This document shows positions 28,072-37,948 of a stretch of DNA of 64,000 bases, one piece after another. The notes under the pieces are model-generated. The model saw only the letters and a list, made by a program, of their open reading frames with translations, ran no database searches and was not told the origin of the DNA. The DNA is from Nitrospirota bacterium (GTDB lineage: Bacteria > Nitrospirota > Nitrospiria > Nitrospirales > Nitrospiraceae). Each line of letters starts with the position of its first letter. Within the stretch, counting starts at the first letter, position 1. Location of the stretch: positions 1-64,000 of the forward strand of contig NSIK01000024.1 of the NCBI GenBank assembly GCA_002737345.1. The letters run 5' to 3'. The position numbers were made by a program, and so were the translations under genes.

Positions 28072-29481
28072 ATGAATATCACACACTACCCAGACGATAC
28101 CGATAGCCTCCGCGCTTCCCTTGCACCCCTCAAACAGGGACAGGCCGCCCTCCCGATGGCGCTTCTCCTTGGGCTGTGCGTCAGCTTCACCTCTCCTATT
28201 ATGGTAGCGCAGGCGGCGGCCCCTTCCGAGCTAGCCACGGTTGGCGCCTCGCCTCTTCTGGACGAGAACGCAGTGGCAGAAGACGACCCGGATGATAATC
28301 TGGTCCCGCTTGATACAGAAGGACCGGCACAGGAAACCGCCAACTCGCAGGCAACAACGACCAGCAGCGTCCCGCGGACCGAAGACCTCTTACAGCTGGA
28401 CCAAGCGGAAAACTCCCCGGCAACCGCGCGATTCTCAGACGCCTTGAACCCTCCGGCTGAACTGGGGCTGACTTCGGACTCGCCTCGGAGCGTGACCGCG
28501 GAATATACCGCTTACGACATGCCCATCGTTCTGGACTCCTCCGTCCAGGCTCACATCCGTTACTTCAATACCGGCATCCACGATCGCTTCGAACAATGGC
28601 TCTTCCGGCTCAGCCGCTACCGGCCGATCGTCGACAAAATCTTCACGGAATTTCATCTCCCTAGCGATCTGGTCTACCTCTCGCTGGTAGAGAGCGGCTT
28701 CAATCCCTACGCCTTCTCACGGGCCAAGGCCACGGGGCCCTGGCAGTTCATGAAAGGCACGGCCAAGGCCTACGGCCTCCGCGTCGACAACTATGTGGAT
28801 GAACGCCGGGATCCCATCAAGTCGACCGTCGCAGCCGCGCGCTATCTCCGCGACCTCTACGACCTCTTCGGCGCCTGGCCGCTCGCAATGGCAGCCTACA
28901 ATGCCGGAGAAGGCAAAGTGATGCGCGCCCTCCGTACGGCCCAGGCTGAAAGTTTTTCAGAGATTTCCCAGACACGATTGATCCGGCGGGAGACGAAGGA
29001 ATATGTCCCGCGGTTCATGGCCGCCACGATCATTGCGCGGAATCCCGATCGCTACGGGTTCTCTCAGGAAGCAGCCGAGCCGCATCAATTCGATGAGGCG
29101 ATCCTCAGCCGCACCGTCCATTTCCGCGCGATCGCCAATGCCACCGGCATTCCCTATGAAGAACTCCGGACCCTCAATCCTGAGCTACGGCGCGACGCCA
29201 CCCCTCCTGGCAACGAGACTTATCATCTCAAGGTACCGGTGGGCATGAAAGCCAAAGTGGAGGAGCTACAGGACCGCATCCCAGCCTATACGTTCCCGCC
29301 GCTTCCGGAGCAGACGCAGGTGGCAACCCCCGTTTCGTCACATTGGTATAAAGTGCGCGTGGGAGACACGCTGGGGAAAGTGTCGAAACGGTTTCGCGTC
29401 CCCGTCAAGACGCTCAAGACTAAGAACAACCTCTCCAGTCCGAACATCCGACCGGGCGATTTCCTCGTCATTAGCCGCTAA
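28072..29481 (+). CDS. MltD-like lytic transglycosylase with LysM domain
   Basis: The 469-residue protein has a hydrophobic segment at about 29-48 that can act as signal peptide. The transglycosylase domain has catalytic Glu207 in SLVESGFNPYAFSRAKATG, then GPWQFM, and AMAAYNAGEGKV. A C-terminal LysM domain (WYKVRVGDTLGKVSKRF, ending VISR) should bind peptidoglycan, and a divergent LysM may lie around 345-390. It cleaves glycan strands. The start is uncertain: 28072 sits 8 bp after a -10 box, while ATG 28156 (MALLLGLC) would give a more usual signal peptide. Confidence 0.9.
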   Translation: MNITHYPDDTDSLRASLAPLKQGQAALPMALLLGLCVSFTSPIMVAQAAAPSELATVGASPLLDENAVAEDDPDDNLVPLDTEGPAQETANSQATTTSSVPRTEDLLQLDQAENSPATARFSDALNPPAELGLTSDSPRSVTAEYTAYDMPIVLDSSVQAHIRYFNTGIHDRFEQWLFRLSRYRPIVDKIFTEFHLPSDLVYLSLVESGFNPYAFSRAKATGPWQFMKGTAKAYGLRVDNYVDERRDPIKSTVAAARYLRDLYDLFGAWPLAMAAYNAGEGKVMRALRTAQAESFSEISQTRLIRRETKEYVPRFMAATIIARNPDRYGFSQEAAEPHQFDEAILSRTVHFRAIANATGIPYEELRTLNPELRRDATPPGNETYHLKVPVGMKAKVEELQDRIPAYTFPPLPEQTQVATPVSSHWYKVRVGDTLGKVSKRFRVPVKTLKTKNNLSSPNIRPGDFLVISR

Positions 29482-29573
29482 CGACACACTTCATCGTTCG
29501 CATCACGCTGTGCGCAGGCAGAATCCTCGCTGCTTGCGAGACCCGCTTTACGCTTCACGAACGACGATCTTTG

Positions 29574-30359
29574 CTAGGGTTTCTTGCCTGCAGAGGGAGA
29601 GGAGGAGGGAACCGGGGCAACTGGCGTCGGGACAGCCGTCGTTTCCTGCGCTGTCTTCACATCCATAACCTTGGTCCGGATAGTCGCTTCACTGGTGAAG
29701 GGCGAGTTCGGATAGGTCTTGATGAGTTCCTGGTAATGGGCGAGCGCCCCTTCAGGCCGCGACTGCGACTCTTCCAGCCGAGCCAATTCGAACAGAGCCT
29801 GATCCCGATTCAACGTGCCGGGCGTCTCCAAAATGGCGGTAAGCGCCTTGACCGCCTGATCCCGCTCACCCTTAAGCAAGTAGGCATAGGCGAGACGTTG
29901 CTGCACCAGCCCGACCATGGATGGATTCGAACCGTAGAATGCCAGGTACCGTTGATAGGCCTCGATTGCCGCGTTCACGTCATTGGCCTGGACCAACGTA
30001 TTTCCCAAATGATACAACGCAAGTGGCGCTGTGGGGGTTCGCGGATACTGATCGACCACTTGCCGATACCGCGCAATCGCTTCCTTCAGCGCCTGATCAA
30101 CCTTTTGAGGATCGTTCACAGCAGGATCGGTCAAGAAGCGCATCGCCTCACGTGCGAGCTCTTGCGCTTTCTGAGAAGACTGGCGGTCCACATAGAAGAC
30201 CCCTCCCACCACAGCAGCCGCTAGTAGTACTACGCCCAACCCGACCAGCAGGGGGCGTCGATAGTTTTGCAGCTGGTGCAGCGTATGGTCGAGCGAGCTC
30301 AACATATGGGCTTCATCGACCGGAAGAGTTTTTGCCGAGACCTTGATATGGTAGCTCAT
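29574..30359 (-). CDS. TPR membrane protein, YfgM-like
   Basis: The 261-residue protein has one membrane helix (about 36-57) after a short cytoplasmic N-terminus, then about four TPR-like repeats (TAPLALYHLGNTLVQANDVN, QALFELARLEESQSRPEGAL) and a Pro/Ser-rich tail. This matches YfgM-type ancillary proteins that interact with periplasmic chaperones or the translocon; the role here is inferred from architecture. It converges on the MltD-like gene. A strong promoter lies at 30412-30441. Confidence 0.75.
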   Translation of the reverse strand: MSYHIKVSAKTLPVDEAHMLSSLDHTLHQLQNYRRPLLVGLGVVLLAAAVVGGVFYVDRQSSQKAQELAREAMRFLTDPAVNDPQKVDQALKEAIARYRQVVDQYPRTPTAPLALYHLGNTLVQANDVNAAIEAYQRYLAFYGSNPSMVGLVQQRLAYAYLLKGERDQAVKALTAILETPGTLNRDQALFELARLEESQSRPEGALAHYQELIKTYPNSPFTSEATIRTKVMDVKTAQETTAVPTPVAPVPSSSPSAGKKP

Positions 30360-30411
30360 GGGTAGATACTTCGACGAGGGCGGGGCTCGTTTCCTCTAAA
30401 TGATGTTCGGC

Positions 30412-30441
30412 CTTATACTAAGGATGTCACAAGCTTGTCAA
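30412..30441 (-). promoter_or_regulatory. Strong sigma70-type promoter for the TPR membrane protein
   Basis: On the minus strand TTGACA (30436-30441) and TATAAG (30412-30417) are 18 bp apart. This is one of the best consensus matches in the window. Confidence 0.65.
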
Positions 30442-30486
30442 CGAGGCGGCGGATTCCCTTCGATTCCCGGAAAACACTGAGCCCCT

Positions 30487-31647
30487 ATGTTTAAACAGCA
30501 GCTGGACGAATTCGCCGCAAAACATCTCACCAGACGGCTGACGCCGCTCCAGTCCGGCGTCGGCCCGGTGGTGGAGATGGCAGGACGCCAGATCCTCCTC
30601 TTCGCCTCCAACGACTACTTGGGGCTGGCCATGCATCCGGAAGTCATTCGAGCCTCCGTCGAGGCGACGCAACGATTTGGCGCCGGCGCCGGCGCCGCAC
30701 GATTGGTCTCCGGCTCCTTGCCCTCGCACCAGGAGCTGGAGTCTGCGCTGGCCCAGTTCAAAGGGACCGAAGCGGCCCTGACCTTTAGCTCCGGCTACCT
30801 GGCCAACATCGGCGCCATCCCAGCGCTGATCGGACGAAACGGATTGATTCTGGCCGATCGCCTCTGCCATGCCAGCTTGCTCGACGGCTGCCGTCTCAGT
30901 GCAGCGGACTTTCGCATCTACCGCCACAACGACACCGAACAGCTGCAGTCCCTGCTGGCCGCGCGACGCCAGGCACGGCGCACGTTGATCGTAACCGACG
31001 GGCTCTTCAGTATGGACGGAGACCTCGCCCCATTGCCGGAACTCAGCCGGTTGGCCCAGACCTATGGAGCGGACCTCTATGTCGATGATGCCCATGGCAC
31101 AGGCGTGATGGGAGCCCACGGACGAGGCACGGCGGAACACTTCGGGCTTGAGGCCAGCATCCCGTTTCAGATGGGAACCCTGAGCAAGGCCTTCGGCAGC
31201 AGCGGCGCCTATCTCGCTGGCTCCTCGGCGGTGATCCAGTATCTGATGAATACGAGCCGGTCCTTCATCTTTACCACCGCGCCGGCGCCTGGTTCGGCTG
31301 CCGCAGCCACGGCTGCTCTCCGAATCGTCCAGCGGGAACCGGAACGGCGGGCGCGCCTCTGGGCCAACCGGGCACAGCTCTTCAGGGGGCTGACAAAGCT
31401 GGGATTCACCCTCCCCCCCAGCGTCAGCCCGATTATCCCGATCCTCATCGGCAATGCCGACCGAGCCCTCTCCTTTGCCGAACATCTGTTCGCAGAAGGC
31501 ATCTATGCCCCGGCGATCCGCCCCCCCACCGTCCCAGACGCCACTAGCCGCATCCGTGTCACGGTGACCTCCGAACACAGCCCTAGCCAGATCGACCAGG
31601 CCCTGGCCTCGTTTCAACGGGCGGGGCAAGCCTCGAAATTGATCTAA
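30487..31647 (+). CDS. bioF: 8-amino-7-oxononanoate synthase
   Basis: The 386-residue PLP enzyme condenses pimeloyl-ACP/CoA with alanine in biotin synthesis. Motifs are FASNDYLGL, GAGAARLVSG, DDAHGTGVMG and the PLP-lysine in GTLSKAFGSSGAYLAGS. The alpha-oxoamine synthase family also includes 2-amino-3-ketobutyrate CoA ligase (Kbl), but the FASNDYLG form and length favour BioF. No other biotin gene is adjacent. A repeat A copy follows. Confidence 0.9.
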   Translation: MFKQQLDEFAAKHLTRRLTPLQSGVGPVVEMAGRQILLFASNDYLGLAMHPEVIRASVEATQRFGAGAGAARLVSGSLPSHQELESALAQFKGTEAALTFSSGYLANIGAIPALIGRNGLILADRLCHASLLDGCRLSAADFRIYRHNDTEQLQSLLAARRQARRTLIVTDGLFSMDGDLAPLPELSRLAQTYGADLYVDDAHGTGVMGAHGRGTAEHFGLEASIPFQMGTLSKAFGSSGAYLAGSSAVIQYLMNTSRSFIFTTAPAPGSAAAATAALRIVQREPERRARLWANRAQLFRGLTKLGFTLPPSVSPIIPILIGNADRALSFAEHLFAEGIYAPAIRPPTVPDATSRIRVTVTSEHSPSQIDQALASFQRAGQASKLI

Positions 31648-31717
31648 CCGGGGCCTTCTCTGCGGGGCCTTAATCAGCACCGATAGCGCCAACAATCTCC
31701 GACTCAAGATCAAACTG

Positions 31718-31846
31718 GCAGGATGCTGAACAAGCCCGCCAGCGTCGTTCTCGCCTCGAAAGCATCCTCAACGCAGCCAGGGGCTAGCCTCCGGTACTTT
31801 CGTCGTCTGCGGTCTTGCTGGATGGTCTGTTTGAGCACCTGCGCGG
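31718..31846. repeat. Intergenic repeat A
   Basis: It starts GGCAGGATGCTGAACAAGC and CCGCCAGCGTCGTTCTCGCC, and ends GTCTTGCTGGATGGTCTGTT followed by TGAGCACCTG. The ends are inverted (CAGGATGCTGAACA versus TGTTTGAGCACCTG). It occupies most of the gap between bioF and the cytochrome gene. Confidence 0.75.
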
Positions 31847-31892
31847 TGTTTCTCTGAGGCTGCGGCAACACCCTTTCATCGTGGATGATCGC

Positions 31893-32345
31893 TTACGGCA
31901 CAACCGTCGCCCCTTGCAACTCAAGATAGGCCGCAATCTTCTCCAGCGCGAGGGCGCTGAGCTTCGCGCCATACCAGGTCGGCATCGTGCCAGCCGGATA
32001 GCCAGGCACCACGAACAGCCCCGGCTCAAGAACCGACTCCATCACATACTGATGCACCGTCTTTGCCTGCCCACGATAGGACGGATCGGTCAATCGCGCA
32101 GGCCCCGTAGCGCCCAAAAGCAGAGGCGGCCCAACTCGCCCATCGGCCCCAGGAATACCGGGGACTGTGTGGCATACGGCGCATCCGGCTTTCGTAAAAA
32201 TCTCCTCAATCGGTTCGTCTCCTGTCACAAGTGGCACCATATCCAGCGCCAGCGTCACCGAAGATGAGTTAGTGGAGCGGAGGGCCCACAGGCCCCCCAG
32301 GACCAACGCAATAATGATGAACGGCGTCAGTAATCGTTCAGACAT
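31893..32345 (-). CDS. Membrane-anchored c-type cytochrome
   Basis: The 150-residue protein has an uncleaved or signal helix at about 7-24, then one heme-binding CAVCH (C55, C58, H59) and a likely distal Met in GTMPTWYG. The C-terminal helix ALEKIAAYLELQG is typical of class I cytochromes c. It should sit on the outer face of the cytoplasmic membrane. It follows the FGE-domain gene by 39 bp on the same strand. The redox partner is unknown. Confidence 0.88.
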   Translation of the reverse strand: MSERLLTPFIIIALVLGGLWALRSTNSSSVTLALDMVPLVTGDEPIEEIFTKAGCAVCHTVPGIPGADGRVGPPLLLGATGPARLTDPSYRGQAKTVHQYVMESVLEPGLFVVPGYPAGTMPTWYGAKLSALALEKIAAYLELQGATVVP

Positions 32346-32384
32346 GCAATCGATGACAGGGAAAATCAGGCGGGTCGCAGTCTC

Positions 32385-33242
32385 TCACTTCGAGCCATTC
32401 ATCGCACAGCGAAATCCAATCGTCCGATCCTCGAAATCAGGCTCAGCCGACAGCCGTGCCGTCACACGCAAAGCCGCGGGCAAGTCCGCCCAGGATCCGC
32501 CTCGGATCACGCGTTTATCCCCAGCGGCAGGGCCGGACGGGTTCTTCTCGGAACTCTGCTGATAATAGTCGCGTCCATACCAGTCTGCCACCCATTCTGC
32601 CGCATTCCCCGCCATGTGGGAGAGGCCGAAGGGGCTCTTCCCGCCCCCTTTGAGCCCATGCCGCACACTCATGCCCTCGAGCCCACTGGTGACGGGAACC
32701 AGCGTGACGGCTTCGCTCACCCACATGCCTCGATTATAGTTGGCGATATCGACAAAGGGCTGCATCTCTCCCCAGGGATATCGGCGGCCATCGCTCCCCC
32801 TGGCTGCCTTCTCCCACTCAGCCTCAGTCTGCAGCCGTTTCCCCGCCCATTGGCAATAGGCAGCTGCTGCGCTCCAACTCATCCCGACGGCCGGCCGGTC
32901 CCCCACCGTCGTCGCCGCCTCATCGTCCCAGGTGGGAGGAGAAGCCTGGCTTCCCACTTCCAGAAACTTTCGATAGAGGCGAAGGGTCACTTCATACTGA
33001 TCGATGTAATAGGCATCCAGCGTCACGGTATGTACAGGCCGCTCGTTCGGGAGGCCCTCGTCGCTGCCCATAGTAAACGGGCCAGCAGGAACCAGCACCA
33101 TCGTGGCGCCATCCTTCCCTCTGCCTGCTTCGGACGACACCGCCTGCCCACCCTTCAACGGCTCTGACTCCCCTGCCGCAGGACAAAGGACTCCTGCCAT
33201 GAGGGCAACCCCCATCCACCACATGATCTGACGTCTACACAT
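32385..33242 (-). CDS. Secreted FGE-sulfatase (SUMF1) domain protein
   Basis: The start at 33242 gives a signal peptide (MWWMGVALMAGVLCPAAG core). The 285-residue protein has the family motifs MVLVPAGPFTMGSDEG, PVHTVTLDAYYIDQYEVT, RLQTEAEWEKAARG, HMAGNAAEWVADWYG, VIRGGSW and a terminal GFRCA. These proteins often decorate periplasmic electron-transfer or kinase systems and are rarely true sulfatase activators. Its operon partner is a small cytochrome c. It is closely similar in motif order to the truncated gene at 3-518. Confidence 0.9.
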   Translation of the reverse strand: MCRRQIMWWMGVALMAGVLCPAAGESEPLKGGQAVSSEAGRGKDGATMVLVPAGPFTMGSDEGLPNERPVHTVTLDAYYIDQYEVTLRLYRKFLEVGSQASPPTWDDEAATTVGDRPAVGMSWSAAAAYCQWAGKRLQTEAEWEKAARGSDGRRYPWGEMQPFVDIANYNRGMWVSEAVTLVPVTSGLEGMSVRHGLKGGGKSPFGLSHMAGNAAEWVADWYGRDYYQQSSEKNPSGPAAGDKRVIRGGSWADLPAALRVTARLSAEPDFEDRTIGFRCAMNGSK

Positions 33243-33371
33243 TGTCACCGCCACTGTTATTCTAAAGACACGACCGCGATGCCGGCCAGTGTAGCCAGCC
33301 CGCGGGATAAACTCAACGAAATGAGAAGGGGTGATGGCGTTCGCAACGAGCGAGAGAAAACCAGGATAAAT

Positions 33372-33449
33372 TGGTGTCCCCAACGGGATTTGAACCCGTG
33401 TTACTGCCTTGAAAGGGCAATGTCCTAGGCCAGGCTAGACGATGGGGAC
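33372..33449 (-). tRNA. tRNA-Glu (TTC anticodon)
   Basis: The acceptor arms GTCCCCA/TGGGGAC pair fully, the anticodon loop is CTTTCAA (anticodon TTC) and the T-arm holds GGTTCAAATCC. The 3' CCA is encoded (33372-33374 on the plus strand reads TGG). Confidence 0.95.
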
Positions 33450-33622
33450 GAGAAACGCTGGATAAAATGAGGCGAATTCTTACCATACTTCAGACTCATG
33501 TGTCACTAACCGACGCAGTGTGCGCCCCGGCGGTTAGTCGCGTTTCCTGCTCGAGTTCGGTAGGATGGCCGCTCGCATGAATATTGGCGCCTCGCCTGGC
33601 AGGCCCCCAAGGAACCAGACTC

Positions 33623-34126
33623 ATGGCAAGACCATCTTTCGCGGCGTACCGATCAATACTGCTCGTCGCGACTTCTCTGATTATGGCGAACTGTGCCCAT
33701 GAGGCCCACCAACCACGCGAAACCTACCAGGAACGGGTGAAACTGATTAAGGAGCACGCCGACTCATTCTATAGCAACCTGAAAGCAAACCGAGTGGAGT
33801 CCGCGATCCAGGACAACCGGAAGATTGAAGCGATGGCTCTCCAGATGGGGGACACAGCCAGGAAACGAACCGGCCAGCCAAGCACGCCGGCCGCCGAGCA
33901 GGATGTGGCCTTGCTGAACACCGTCAATGCAACCGCCGCCACCAACTGGCTTGCCCTGGGCCAGTACTACGCCATCAAACGCCAATATCCTCAGGCCCTC
34001 GCCACCTATCGCCACCTGATCGACAGCTATACCAACTCCATAGACCGGCCCTATCGCGAACAGGCCCTGCGCGCACTAAAAGATTTGGGGCGTCTCCATC
34101 CACCCACGGCAACGGCAAACCCATGA
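33623..34126 (+). CDS. Small lipoprotein with a TPR-like repeat, unknown function
   Basis: The 167-residue product from ATG 33623 (AAGGA upstream) has a signal sequence with lipobox MANC. The mature part is helical; NWLALGQYYAIKRQYPQALA resembles one TPR and a long helix (YQERVKLIKEHADSFYSNLK) precedes it. I do not recognise the family. It overlaps the next gene by 4 bp (ATGA), and both are lipoproteins, so they probably act together in the envelope. Confidence 0.75.
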   Translation: MARPSFAAYRSILLVATSLIMANCAHEAHQPRETYQERVKLIKEHADSFYSNLKANRVESAIQDNRKIEAMALQMGDTARKRTGQPSTPAAEQDVALLNTVNATAATNWLALGQYYAIKRQYPQALATYRHLIDSYTNSIDRPYREQALRALKDLGRLHPPTATANP

Positions 34127-34665
34127 AACACCCACAGCCCCTGCGCCAATCCTTTCGACTCCTGCTCAGCGGGCTCCTCTTGCTCAACTGGGGTTGTGTC
34201 CACCGGATTCATGTGACCCCGGCGCCTCCGGCCACCTCAACTGCCCCTATTGCTCGGTCACTGCAAGTCATCGTGCCCTTCCTCGCAGTGGAAGGAGCCG
34301 ACCGTATGCCGGGCATCGCCTTGTTCGAATGGCCTGCGCGGGATCTTCGCGCCGCCGTGATCGACTACGTCCAATCGCGCCAGACCTTTACCTCGGCAAG
34401 CGACAAACCGGCAGACCTCACCATGACCGTCAAAGCTTGGCTGAGGCTGCGAGCAGATAGCCGCTACCAATACAAGCTGCGCCTGGAAACAACCCTTGGT
34501 CATTCTAAAAAGCAGCCGATCAAGTCCTATCTGGTGGAAAAAGACGCGGCAGGCCAGGAAGTCCGCTGGAGCACGGCCTCCGATCAAGCCCCCATTGCGG
34601 AAGCAGTCCAAGCCGCGCTGGACGATCTCCTCACGCAGATTGAAGCCGACCGCCTCTTGTATTGA
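34123..34665 (+). CDS. Lipoprotein, unknown function
   Basis: The 180-residue protein has a signal peptide with lipobox NWGC (Cys25). The mature part has a beta-rich region (SLQVIVPFLAVEG, DLTMTVKAWLRLRAD) and a closing helix AIAEAVQAALDDLLTQIE-like, similar in layout to LPS-assembly LptE or YajG-type lipoproteins. I cannot assign a family. It is coupled to the preceding lipoprotein by a 4-bp overlap. The 334 bp after it hold no gene I can support. Confidence 0.7.
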   Translation: MKHPQPLRQSFRLLLSGLLLLNWGCVHRIHVTPAPPATSTAPIARSLQVIVPFLAVEGADRMPGIALFEWPARDLRAAVIDYVQSRQTFTSASDKPADLTMTVKAWLRLRADSRYQYKLRLETTLGHSKKQPIKSYLVEKDAAGQEVRWSTASDQAPIAEAVQAALDDLLTQIEADRLLY

Positions 34666-34999
34666 AAAGTCGAACTGAAGACGGGGGAGTTAGGAGACCT
34701 GAGACCGTCGATCGAAAAGACGCATCACGAAACAGCCTGCTGCCACCAGCCCGCAGAAACACCCGCTTGCCTTGTTTCACGACGACGGAGTTCCCGGCTG
34801 AGATTCGGTATATGGGACTCGCCTCGGCCCTGCTAAAGCTACGATGCTCCCTGTAAATATCCCGCCCGCTCAACGAGCTGTGAAATCTCACGGGAAGCTG
34901 GTCCATCAGTGGGCTGTGTCCATTTGTCTCCATACGCCCGGCGGCGCGTGATTGTTTCGTACAGGCCCCGGCGCCAGGCTTCCGGGAAAACATGATCCG

Positions 35000-35848
35000 T
35001 CATAATTTTCCCATCATCGATCGCACAAGAGAGACCAGCGATGCCACATTGTCTTCTTCAGCTAAAACCACAGACTGCGCCCCGCATTGGCGCGCCGCTG
35101 CTGCTGTTTGAGGCCCGATCGCCGCCATCGGCAGAGCCAGCAGCGCCTGACCAAAATCGCCAGACAGGATGGTGCGAGCCGCAGAAGAACTAGGCAGGAC
35201 CACGAGATCGATCGGCGGCAAGGGAGCAGTCGGCATCCGATACACATACCGATAGGCAGCTACCGCTTCGACCTCTGCGCCAATCTTGGTCAGTTCGTTG
35301 CGTAGATTTGGTCGGCCCTCCTCCGCTGTCACGAGAAGAAATGACCCCTCCTGGAACAACCGTGACTGTTCACCCACTGCCTCCTGACACGCGCCTCGCA
35401 GGGCCACAACGAACTTGATGCCATGCCCTGACAGGGCCTGAGCCGCCGCCGCTCCGACTGCGATGACCGGCAAGTCGAGGGTGGGAACATGTGACAGAAC
35501 TGCCTCGACACCCGCAGCACAGCCGAAGATGATGCCACGGAATGCATGGAGCCGAGCCAATGCCTTATCGATAGAAGAGCCTCTGCCAAACGAGACCGCG
35601 TCGACCTCGGGAATTTCCAGCACCTCTGCTCCGAGCGCACGGAGTTCCGCGGCCATCGCAGAGAGGCCAGGGCGAGCGCGAGCAACAAGCAGCCGCCGAC
35701 CAGCCAAAGGACCGCGCTCGAACCAGGCAATCCGTTCACGCAATCCCACGACGTCGCCCACGATGACGAGGGCCGGAATGGCAAGATCGATATTCTGTAT
35801 TTCCCCTAGAAGGGTCGCCAAGGGGCCGACAATGGCATTAGTGCTCAA
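35000..35848 (-). CDS. hemD: Uroporphyrinogen-III synthase with vestigial methyltransferase N-terminus
   Basis: Residues from about 48 on form a HemD fold: GPLAGRRLLVARARPG, VDAVSFGRGSSI, FGCAAGVEAVL and AAIGPQTAAAARQCG. HemD closes hydroxymethylbilane to uroporphyrinogen III for heme and siroheme. Residues 1-45 (GPLATLLGEIQ, IPALVIVGDVVGLRERIAWF) match the extreme C-terminus of the SUMT/CobA methyltransferase as found at the junction of CobA-HemD fusions, yet the rest of SUMT is absent. The start is TTG at 35848, no ATG is available in frame, and an in-frame stop lies a few codons upstream. This looks like a former fusion that lost its methyltransferase. Confidence 0.85.
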   Translation of the reverse strand: MSTNAIVGPLATLLGEIQNIDLAIPALVIVGDVVGLRERIAWFERGPLAGRRLLVARARPGLSAMAAELRALGAEVLEIPEVDAVSFGRGSSIDKALARLHAFRGIIFGCAAGVEAVLSHVPTLDLPVIAVGAAAAQALSGHGIKFVVALRGACQEAVGEQSRLFQEGSFLLVTAEEGRPNLRNELTKIGAEVEAVAAYRYVYRMPTAPLPPIDLVVLPSSSAARTILSGDFGQALLALPMAAIGPQTAAAARQCGAQSVVLAEEDNVASLVSLVRSMMGKL

Positions 35849-35990
35849 TGCATGACCATTCGTTGTTACGATTTATTCAGAAGCGCAGCACACAGTGCTA
35901 CAACCACGGCGGGAGGTCAAGAGACTGACGTTAGTATTAGCCAGTATCATGCAGGGAAGCAGGAAGGAAACTGTATCACCTATCGACTCT

Positions 35991-36066
35991 TGGTGAGCCG
36001 GCTGGGGGTCGAACCCAGGACCCTCGCCTTAAAAGGGCGATGCTCTACCAGCTGAGCTACCGGCTC
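35991..36066 (-). tRNA. tRNA-Lys (TTT anticodon)
   Basis: The acceptor arms GAGCCGG/CCGGCTC pair fully, the anticodon loop is CTTTTAA (TTT), the T-arm has GGTTCGACCC, and CCA is encoded. It lies between purA and hemD on the same strand. Confidence 0.96.
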
Positions 36067-36131
36067 ACAGAGCGAAGGATAGGGATTGTAGCACTGACAA
36101 GCGATCTCTGCCTAGAGCGGCGATACATTAC

Positions 36132-37527
<1,396 letters not shown>

Positions 37528-37690
37528 GAACTGTCATGTCCAAACTCTTCCTAGTGCCGTCCCGTTACTCACCCCTCACCTTCAAGGACAGGCCCACCCA
37601 ATCTCTTCTAGCCCGCGTCGAACGGAAGGAGTCGTCGACCGCGCGTTCCGCGAGCACGAGAGGCAGCTGAGCCTGCTCGCGCTCCTTTTC

Positions 37691-37720
37691 TTGACTGCCG
37701 AGGGAGAGCCATGTTAGCAT
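37691..37720 (+). promoter_or_regulatory. Candidate promoter of tRNA-Ala
   Basis: TTGACT (37691-37696) and TAGCAT (37715-37720) are 18 bp apart, 48 bp before the tRNA. Confidence 0.45.
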
Positions 37721-37768
37721 CAGGGCTGTTTGATGGCGATTTTCGCTTATTTCCAAGTCCATCGATGT

Positions 37769-37844
37769 GGGGCTGTAGCGCAGTTGGGAGCGCGCGTGAA
37801 TGGCATTCACGAGGTCGCCGGTTCAATCCCGGCCAGCTCCACCA
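37769..37844 (+). tRNA. tRNA-Ala (GGC anticodon)
   Basis: The acceptor arms GGGGCTG/CAGCTCC pair with one G-T, the anticodon stem CGTGA/TCACG holds the loop ATGGCAT (anticodon GGC), the T-arm has GGTTCAATCCC, and CCA is encoded. Confidence 0.95.
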
Positions 37845-37948
37845 AAACAATCACGCAGGCTCAGCAAACCTCGACCTCCACCCCTAATCACCGAATGACC
37901 ATCGGCTCCTCCCAGTAAGCACGCTCCGCCTGGTTCACGAAATTTCTC

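Noticed and set aside
30427-31713. 428-residue open frame on the minus strand opposite bioF
   Set aside because: It covers exactly the bioF coding region in antisense and has no recognisable motif.
34631-34993. 120-residue minus-strand frame after the lipoproteins
   Set aside because: It overlaps the end of the lipoprotein gene, has low-complexity shadow composition and no ribosome binding site.
37565-37918. Short open frames on both strands around 37.7 kb
   Set aside because: They run through the tRNA-Ala gene and its promoter.
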